From Paraburkholderia caffeinilytica (GTDB lineage: Bacteria > Pseudomonadota > Gammaproteobacteria > Burkholderiales > Burkholderiaceae), in assembly GCF_003368325.1 (NCBI RefSeq), contig NZ_CP031467.1, positions 248,001 through 312,000 on the forward strand: a DNA stretch of 64,000 nt, given 5' to 3'. The position numbers and the translations under genes were made by a program. Positions 59,175 to 64,000 of this stretch are shown here, one piece after another. The first letter of the stretch is position 1; the number at the start of each line of letters is the position of its first letter. Below the pieces are notes generated by a model, which was not told the origin of the DNA, did no database searches, and was given only the letters and a program-made list of their open reading frames with translations.

Positions 59175-60059
59175 ATGCTTGACGGCGTGACGCTGGACCA
59201 GCTTCGGACCTTCATCGCGGCGGTCGATGAAGGCAGTTTTTCAGCGGCCGGACGCAAGCTTCGCCGCGCGCAATCGGTGGTCAGTCAGACACTCGCGAAT
59301 CTCGAGGCGCAACTCGAGGTGAAGCTGTTCGATCGCACTGCCCGTTACCCGCAGCTCACCGACGCAGGCAAGAGCCTGCTGCTCGACGCCCGTTCCGTGG
59401 CCGACACCATTGATAGCTTCAAGGCACGGGCGCGCGCGATGCGAGAGGGTCTGGAGCCGGAGCTCTCCGTTGCAATGGACGTGATGTATCCCATGGATAG
59501 TCTGACGGGCGCGGCGGCCCAATCCCAAAAGGATTATCCGCACACACCGCTGCGGCTCTATGTCGAGGCGCTGGGCGGCGTGATGAAGCTGGTGGTCGAC
59601 CGGATTTGCAACATTGGTGTGATCGGCACGCTGCCAATCGTGACGGATGAACTCCAGGTCGAATCCTTACGCGAGCTCGAACTGGTTACGGTTGTCAGTC
59701 CCGCTCATCCGCTCGCGAATCACCGGGGCCTCGTTTCCTCTGCCGCGATCAGGAAGCAAGTGCAACTCGTACTCAGCGACCGAACCGCATTGTCCGAGGG
59801 ACGCGAATTCGGCGTGCTGTCCGCCTCGACCTGGAGGCTCGCGGATCTGGGCGCCAAGTATGCTTTTCTGAAGGCCGGCCTGGGCTGGGGCCATATGCCG
59901 CTGCACATGGTCAAGGACGATCTCGAAAGCGGCGCGCTGATGAAGATTCGCATTGAAGGCCTGCCGCGCGATGTCGTGATGCCGATGAAGGTTGTTTACC
60001 GCAAGGACGCGCCGCCAGGGCCGGCCGCCCGCGCCTTCATTGCACAGTTGGAGAAGTAG
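59175..60059 (+). CDS. LysR-family regulator, divergent from pirin
   Basis: 294 aa from ATG 59175, with GGAG 8 nt upstream; the ATG at 59169 is too close to the site. HTH: EGSFSAAGRKLRRAQSVVSQ, then EVKLFDRTARYPQLTDAG. Effector domain typical of LysR. Likely regulator of the adjacent pirin gene, a common pairing. The gene converges with doxX at 60164. Confidence 0.9.
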   Translation: MLDGVTLDQLRTFIAAVDEGSFSAAGRKLRRAQSVVSQTLANLEAQLEVKLFDRTARYPQLTDAGKSLLLDARSVADTIDSFKARARAMREGLEPELSVAMDVMYPMDSLTGAAAQSQKDYPHTPLRLYVEALGGVMKLVVDRICNIGVIGTLPIVTDELQVESLRELELVTVVSPAHPLANHRGLVSSAAIRKQVQLVLSDRTALSEGREFGVLSASTWRLADLGAKYAFLKAGLGWGHMPLHMVKDDLESGALMKIRIEGLPRDVVMPMKVVYRKDAPPGPAARAFIAQLEK

Positions 60060-60163
60060 GCCGATTTCGGCGCCGTGGCGCGCGCCGCCGGCGCTGTCCG
60101 GCGCTGTGATCGAGGTGAGACGATCCGGCCGGTCGGCCGGCCGTCTCAGCGGATCCGCCGTCT

Positions 60164-60586
60164 TCAGCTCGCGGCCACCGGCGAAACACGCAAAGCTGTC
60201 CGACCGGAACGCGCGTCCAGGCTGAATGCGCCGGCGCCGAACCACGTGATTTGCAGAAGGCCACCAGCCATCATCACGTTCTTGAGGAAGTGAATCATCT
60301 GGTTCTGATCTGCGAAGTTGTGGTGAAAGAACAGCGCGGTGACCACACAGAACACGGCCATTCCCAACGATACGGCGCGAGTCCTGTAGCCCGACAGCAG
60401 CAGCAGGCCGCCGCCCAGCTCGGTCAGCACGGCAAGAATGAATGCGAGGGGCGGCACCGGCAGACCCATGGCCGCAATGTAGCCAACCGTCGCGCCGTAC
60501 GCCGCGAGTTTGCCCAGCCCGCTCATGACAAACGGTGCCCCAATCAGGATACGACCTAACAGCGGAAGAAATTTGAAACGTTCCAT
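60164..60586 (-). CDS. DoxX-family membrane protein
   Basis: 140 aa with four hydrophobic helices. LLGRILIGAPFVMSGLGKLA, AAMGLPVPPLAFILAVLTELGGG and HFLKNVMMAGGLLQI are DoxX/DUF417-like features. DoxX proteins are small integral membrane proteins linked to redox or oxidative stress. It follows the second pirin gene by 48 bp on the same strand, so the two are probably co-transcribed. Confidence 0.88.
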   Translation of the reverse strand: MERFKFLPLLGRILIGAPFVMSGLGKLAAYGATVGYIAAMGLPVPPLAFILAVLTELGGGLLLLSGYRTRAVSLGMAVFCVVTALFFHHNFADQNQMIHFLKNVMMAGGLLQITWFGAGAFSLDARSGRTALRVSPVAAS

Positions 60587-60634
60587 GACGAACTCCTAAT
60601 GTGAATTGACGCAGGTGGATTAAGAGAAAGGGAT

Positions 60635-61333
60635 TTAGCCGGCGTCCACCATCACCAGCTCGGAATCTTCAAGAGCGGAAATCTGCGCCGCCGCGGCTTG
60701 CGTGATCGCCACGCCGTCCAGCGGACCAACGGGCTCGCCATTCACCTCGATGCGTCCCGAGGCCACGACGAGATAGGCACGGCGCGCCGGACTCAACTCG
60801 TGTCGAACGCTTTCGCCCGCCTTCAGCATTGCGCCGAACACACGCGCATCGGCGCGAATGGGAAGCGCACCTTCATCGCCTCGGAACCCGCTGGCAAGCA
60901 CGACGAATCGTCCGGACCGGTCACTTCTGGGAAACGGCCTGGTGTCCCACGCGGGTTCACCGCCGGCTTCGCGAGGCTGCAGCCAGATCTGATAAACCTT
61001 CAGCGGCACCTCGCCCTTGTTGAACTCGGCGTGGCGTATGCCTCTGCCTGCGCTCATCACCTGGACATCGCCTGCGTGGATCGTTCCTTCGGATCCCAAA
61101 GTGTCTCGATGCCCGAGCAAGCCCTGACGCACATAGGTGATGATTTCCATGTCGCGATGCCCATGCATGGGGAAACCGCTGCCAACCGCAATCTCGTCGT
61201 CGTTCCAGACAATCAGGGGACCGAGGGCGGCGTGCGCGGGATTGCCGTCGGCGCTCACCGCGAAATGGTATTTCGCGCGCAGCCAGCCGAGATCTCCCCT
61301 GTCCAATGATTCCCAACGCCTGTGTGTGAGCAT
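60635..61333 (-). CDS. Pirin-family protein (YhaK/quercetinase-like)
   Basis: 232 aa. All four canonical pirin metal ligands are present: H57, H59 in PMHGHRDMEIITYV, H101 and E103 in GRGIRHAEFN. Closer to the ~230-aa YhaK/YhhW type than the 288-aa pirin at 58197. YhhW has quercetin 2,3-dioxygenase activity in vitro. Operon with doxX; divergent from LysR at 61514. Confidence 0.9.
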   Translation of the reverse strand: MLTHRRWESLDRGDLGWLRAKYHFAVSADGNPAHAALGPLIVWNDDEIAVGSGFPMHGHRDMEIITYVRQGLLGHRDTLGSEGTIHAGDVQVMSAGRGIRHAEFNKGEVPLKVYQIWLQPREAGGEPAWDTRPFPRSDRSGRFVVLASGFRGDEGALPIRADARVFGAMLKAGESVRHELSPARRAYLVVASGRIEVNGEPVGPLDGVAITQAAAAQISALEDSELVMVDAG

Positions 61334-61513
61334 GTCGTTCTCCGTTTCCCGCCATCGCCAATGCGATGCCTGTCATCCGTGCCAGCCGCCGGATTTGGCG
61401 CTGGTGTAGTCGATGAGACGAATGCTATATTTGCAACGAACTCGCGCATAGATCCGCCATTGGAATGCATCATTGCCTTCAATAGAACGATTAGAAGGAA
61501 TTGAACTCTGCCC

Positions 61514-62431
61514 ATGAACGCAATCACTGACCTCAATGATCTTCGGCTCTTCGCAGAGGTGGTCGAGCGTGGAAGCTACACGGCGGCCGCGCGCAACCTC
61601 GGCCTGCAGACCTCGAAACTGAGCCGCCGCGTTCGCGCACTGGAAGAGGAACTTGGCGTTCGCCTGCTCAATCGCACCAGCCGGAGCCTTTCCCTGACGG
61701 AAACCGGGCGGCAGTTCCACCAGCATTGCCTCGCGCTAGTGGCGGAAGCGAAGGCGGCGAAGGAGATCGTGGACCGGACGCGATCCAGGCCGCAGGGCAC
61801 CGTCCGCATTGCTTGCCCGGTGGCCTTGCTGGAGTCCGGCATCTCCACGATCCTCGCGCGATACGTGCAAGACAATCCCGATGTCCAGGTCCTGCTGGAT
61901 GCAACCAACCGCCGCGTGGATGTCGTCGAGGAAGGCCTGGACTTCGCGATCCGGGTCCGGCTGCCGCCGTTGGAAAACACCGATCTCGCCGTTCGCCAGC
62001 TGGGCCTGTCGATCCACATTCTGGTTGCCAGTCCCGAATTGGCGGCGCGCCATCCGGCGCCCAGCTCGATCGACTCCGTAAAGGAATGGCCCACGCTCTC
62101 CATGGCCAGCAGCAACGAGCGATTCGTCTGGAATCTGGTCGACGTCGAGGGGCGCGTGACATCGTGGGCGCATCAGCCCCGCATGGCGACCGACGACCTG
62201 GCCAGCCTTCGGGTCGCGGCGCTATCCGGCGTCGGCGTGGCCATGCTGCCGCGGGAACTGGTCGAGGCCGATATTCAGGCCGGCCGCCTGCAGCACCTGC
62301 TGCCCGGTTTGGCTACCACGCCGGGCCTTGTCCACGCGATCTTCCCCACGCGCCGAGGCATGGTGCCGGCCGTGCGTCACCTGCTCGATGCGCTCGTGGC
62401 AGGATTCGAAGGTCTGAACCGACAGCGCTAG
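61514..62431 (+). CDS. LysR-family regulator (DhcR/CrgA-like), divergent from pirin-doxX
   Basis: 305 aa. N-terminal HTH: ERGSYTAAARNLGLQTSKLS, then LLNRTSRSLSLTETGRQF. The effector domain begins GTVRIACPVALLESGIS, typical of the CrgA-type subgroup. Probable regulator of the pirin-doxX unit; 180 bp separate the start codons. Confidence 0.9.
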   Translation: MNAITDLNDLRLFAEVVERGSYTAAARNLGLQTSKLSRRVRALEEELGVRLLNRTSRSLSLTETGRQFHQHCLALVAEAKAAKEIVDRTRSRPQGTVRIACPVALLESGISTILARYVQDNPDVQVLLDATNRRVDVVEEGLDFAIRVRLPPLENTDLAVRQLGLSIHILVASPELAARHPAPSSIDSVKEWPTLSMASSNERFVWNLVDVEGRVTSWAHQPRMATDDLASLRVAALSGVGVAMLPRELVEADIQAGRLQHLLPGLATTPGLVHAIFPTRRGMVPAVRHLLDALVAGFEGLNRQR

Positions 62432-62471
62432 CGCGCTCGCCCGCGTCGTCGAGCCTATCCTTCGGGACGGT

Positions 62472-63449
62472 TCAGCGTGCGCTGTGCGGGCCGGCGTCGG
62501 CCCGCAGCTTCTCCGCGAGAAACGCGCCGATGGCATCCAGCGCTTGTGCCGACGCCTTCAGCGTTCCGATGCTGCCGGCGAAGCCATGCGGCATCCCCAT
62601 CCAGACGTCGAGTCGGGCGTCGGTTCCGGCGGCAATCGCGCGCTCGACATACCGGCGTGAATCATCGAGCAATACTTCGTCGTCTCCGACGTGAATGCGG
62701 ACGGGAGGCAAGCCGGAAAGCTGCGCGTGGAGCGGCGAAGCCAGCGGAAGTTTCGGGTCGGCGCTACCCAGATAGGCATGCACCAGGTCCGCAACCTGCG
62801 GAAGGGTGAAATACGGCTCGGCATCCGCGCGCGTCACATACGTCTCGCCCGAGAGCGTCAGATCGGTAACCGGCGAAAGTGCGGCCACGCCAACCAGAGC
62901 CGACTTCGCCGGGATGGCGTCGGCAGAGACGCGTGCGGCGAGTACCAGTGCGAGATTGCCTCCGGCAGAATCGCCCGTGACGGCAATCCGGTGCACGCCC
63001 CTTTCTTCAAGCCCACGGTAAGACGCCAGCACGTCGTCGACGGCCGCGGGGAAAAGATGCTCGGGAGCCAGCCGATAGTCCGGAATAAATGCGCTCGCTC
63101 CGGCCCTCGCGGCGATATGCCCGACGAGGTGGCGGAATGCTTTGGCCGTTCCCAGGTTGAACCATCCGGCGTGCAGATGGAGAATCGCCTCGCCAGACCG
63201 GCGATGCGCGGGATGAACCCAGAGACCCGGAATACCGCCAACCGTGTCGGCTTCGAAGGTCACGTCATCGCGTGGTGGTACACGCTCCATCATGGCGTCG
63301 AAAGGCTCGCGCGCTTCGATTCCGCGCATTTTGCCTTTCATGGAACTCGCCATGGCTCGCGTGGCAGCGGTGATCGCCCCATCTTCCGGATCAAGCGGAT
63401 GGGTTGCGACGAAATCCCCCAACTCACTTTCTGTCGTCGGACGTTGCAT
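62472..63449 (-). CDS. HSL-family alpha/beta hydrolase (esterase)
   Basis: 325 aa from ATG 63449. Catalytic Ser161 in GDSAGG, Asp257 in GDDEVLLDD and His288 in MPHGFAG. YRLAPEHLFPAAVDDV is the usual family segment. The oxyanion-hole motif, normally HGGG, reads H93-A-G-W here. Intracellular esterase of unknown substrate, convergent with the LysR gene. Confidence 0.9.
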   Translation of the reverse strand: MQRPTTESELGDFVATHPLDPEDGAITAATRAMASSMKGKMRGIEAREPFDAMMERVPPRDDVTFEADTVGGIPGLWVHPAHRRSGEAILHLHAGWFNLGTAKAFRHLVGHIAARAGASAFIPDYRLAPEHLFPAAVDDVLASYRGLEERGVHRIAVTGDSAGGNLALVLAARVSADAIPAKSALVGVAALSPVTDLTLSGETYVTRADAEPYFTLPQVADLVHAYLGSADPKLPLASPLHAQLSGLPPVRIHVGDDEVLLDDSRRYVERAIAAGTDARLDVWMGMPHGFAGSIGTLKASAQALDAIGAFLAEKLRADAGPHSAR

Positions 63450-63620
63450 GGTCAGCTCTCTCGAATTGGTGGTTGTCATTGGCGCGGGTCGTCGGCCCAT
63501 GTCGAACGACAGCGTGTTGCCCGGTCAATTCGATGTCCAGAGCGGAGTCTGGAGTCCGGCCAGGCGAGGATTCGCCTGGCCTTCTCATGCGCGCGTCGAC
63601 GCTGCGAATATTCCCGACGT

Positions 63621-64000
63621 TCAGCCAAACAGCTTGTTTGCCGTCCTGGCGATCAGTTCGCCCTGGTGGCGAGCGCCGGCGAGCTCGATCGCGCTCGGCT
63701 GGCGCTGACCTTGTCCACCGGCGATCGTCGTGGCGCCGTACGGAGCACCGCCGACAATTTCGTCCAGCGTCATCTGCCCCTGGTGGCTGTACGGCAGGCC
63801 GACGATGGTCATGCCGAAGTGCAGCAGATTGGTAATGACCGAGAACAGCGTCGTTTCCTGCCCACCGTGCTGGCTCGCGGTCGACGTGAAGGCGCCGCCT
63901 ACCTTGCCGTTCAGCGCGCCGCTCATCCACAGGCCGCCCGCCTGATCCAGGAATGCCGCCATTTGCGATGAGATGCGCCCGAATCGGGTCGGCGTGCCGA
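63621..64000 (-). CDS. wrbA: NAD(P)H:quinone oxidoreductase, WrbA type (partial, runs off right edge)
   Basis: C-terminal 125 or so residues; the N-terminal part is outside the window. GTPTRFG at the edge, [20 protein letters not shown] and [15 protein letters not shown] [18 protein letters not shown] are WrbA signatures, with [15 protein letters not shown] near the C-terminus. Flavodoxin-like FMN enzyme that reduces quinones by two electrons. Same strand as the esterase gene, 171 bp upstream of its start. Confidence 0.92.
   Translation of the reverse strand, partial: GTPTRFGRISSQMAAFLDQAGGLWMSGALNGKVGGAFTSTASQHGGQETTLFSVITNLLHFGMTIVGLPYSHQGQMTLDEIVGGAPYGATTIAGGQGQRQPSAIELAGARHQGELIARTANKLFG

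Noticed and set aside
1..64000. tRNA, rRNA or riboswitch
   Set aside because: Intergenic regions were read for cloverleaf-like or known aptamer patterns and none was convincing; a covariance-model scan would be needed to exclude small RNAs.

Overview
The window is high-GC, densely coded chromosomal DNA that reads as a Burkholderiaceae genome, most likely Paraburkholderia, Caballeronia or Burkholderia. The reasons are gene content (a DUF3331 protein, a MucR-type regulator, a NodT/FUSC efflux set, PHA granule genes, many LysR/LuxR/Crp regulators, OmpW and a classical porin) and codon use. No tRNA, rRNA, CRISPR array, transposase or phage gene was seen. Genes are cut at both edges: puuE on the left and wrbA on the right.

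Layout. 1-4.4 kb: ureide/nucleobase block (PuuE-type allantoinase, allantoin/hydantoin racemase, NCS1 permease, FCD-type GntR regulator with a palindromic operator). 4.7-6.9 kb: housekeeping operon (DUF1992 protein, tadA, LD-carboxypeptidase). 7.1-11.9 kb: small lipoprotein, ThpR phosphodiesterase, Crp/Fnr regulator divergent from a class II aldolase, ketopantoate reductase family, OmpW. 12-15.5 kb: etfB-etfA-acyl-CoA dehydrogenase operon, divergent from a 919-aa MalT-like LuxR regulator. 18.7-25.5 kb: a polyhydroxyalkanoate operon of Pseudomonas-like (class II) type: acyl-CoA synthetase, MaoC/PhaJ hydratase, PhaC, phasin, three covarying hairpins, PhaZ, DUF445. 25.9-30 kb: Crp regulator, porin, acyl-CoA synthetase. 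30-38 kb: a catabolic island with a flavin monooxygenase fused to an esterase, a divergent TetR gene, and a set matching the two halves of ACAD11 as separate genes (kinase-fold phosphotransferase and acyl-CoA dehydrogenase) with an SDR, a phosphoglycerate-mutase-fold protein and a LysR regulator. 38-40 kb: PoxB-like enzyme. 40-48.4 kb: two head-to-head ~1,020-aa winged-helix/ATPase/TPR regulators and a LuxR protein lacking the ATPase half. 48.5-50.1 kb: DUF3331, AraC and MucR-type genes. 50.5-55.9 kb: ytcA-mdtNOP efflux operon carrying several internal repeats. 56-58 kb: a second PoxB-like enzyme preceded by an 82-codon leader ORF built of three 81-bp repeats. 58-63.5 kb: two pirin/LysR divergent pairs, DoxX, an HSL-family esterase, then wrbA.

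How the parts fit. Much of the window concerns acyl-CoA chemistry: activation (two synthetases), oxidation (two dehydrogenases plus ETF), diversion of enoyl-CoA to (R)-3-hydroxyacyl-CoA and polymer, and polymer turnover. A CCCC-N4/5-GGGG palindrome in a similar context lies upstream of the LuxR regulator, the PHA operon and the first poxB, which hints at shared control. The observation I consider most novel is a repeat element that encodes a short leader peptide, ends in an ATGA overlap with the downstream gene, and occurs at two unrelated loci (36.2 kb and 57.7 kb). The two versions carry compensating frameshifts that keep the reading frame at both ends.
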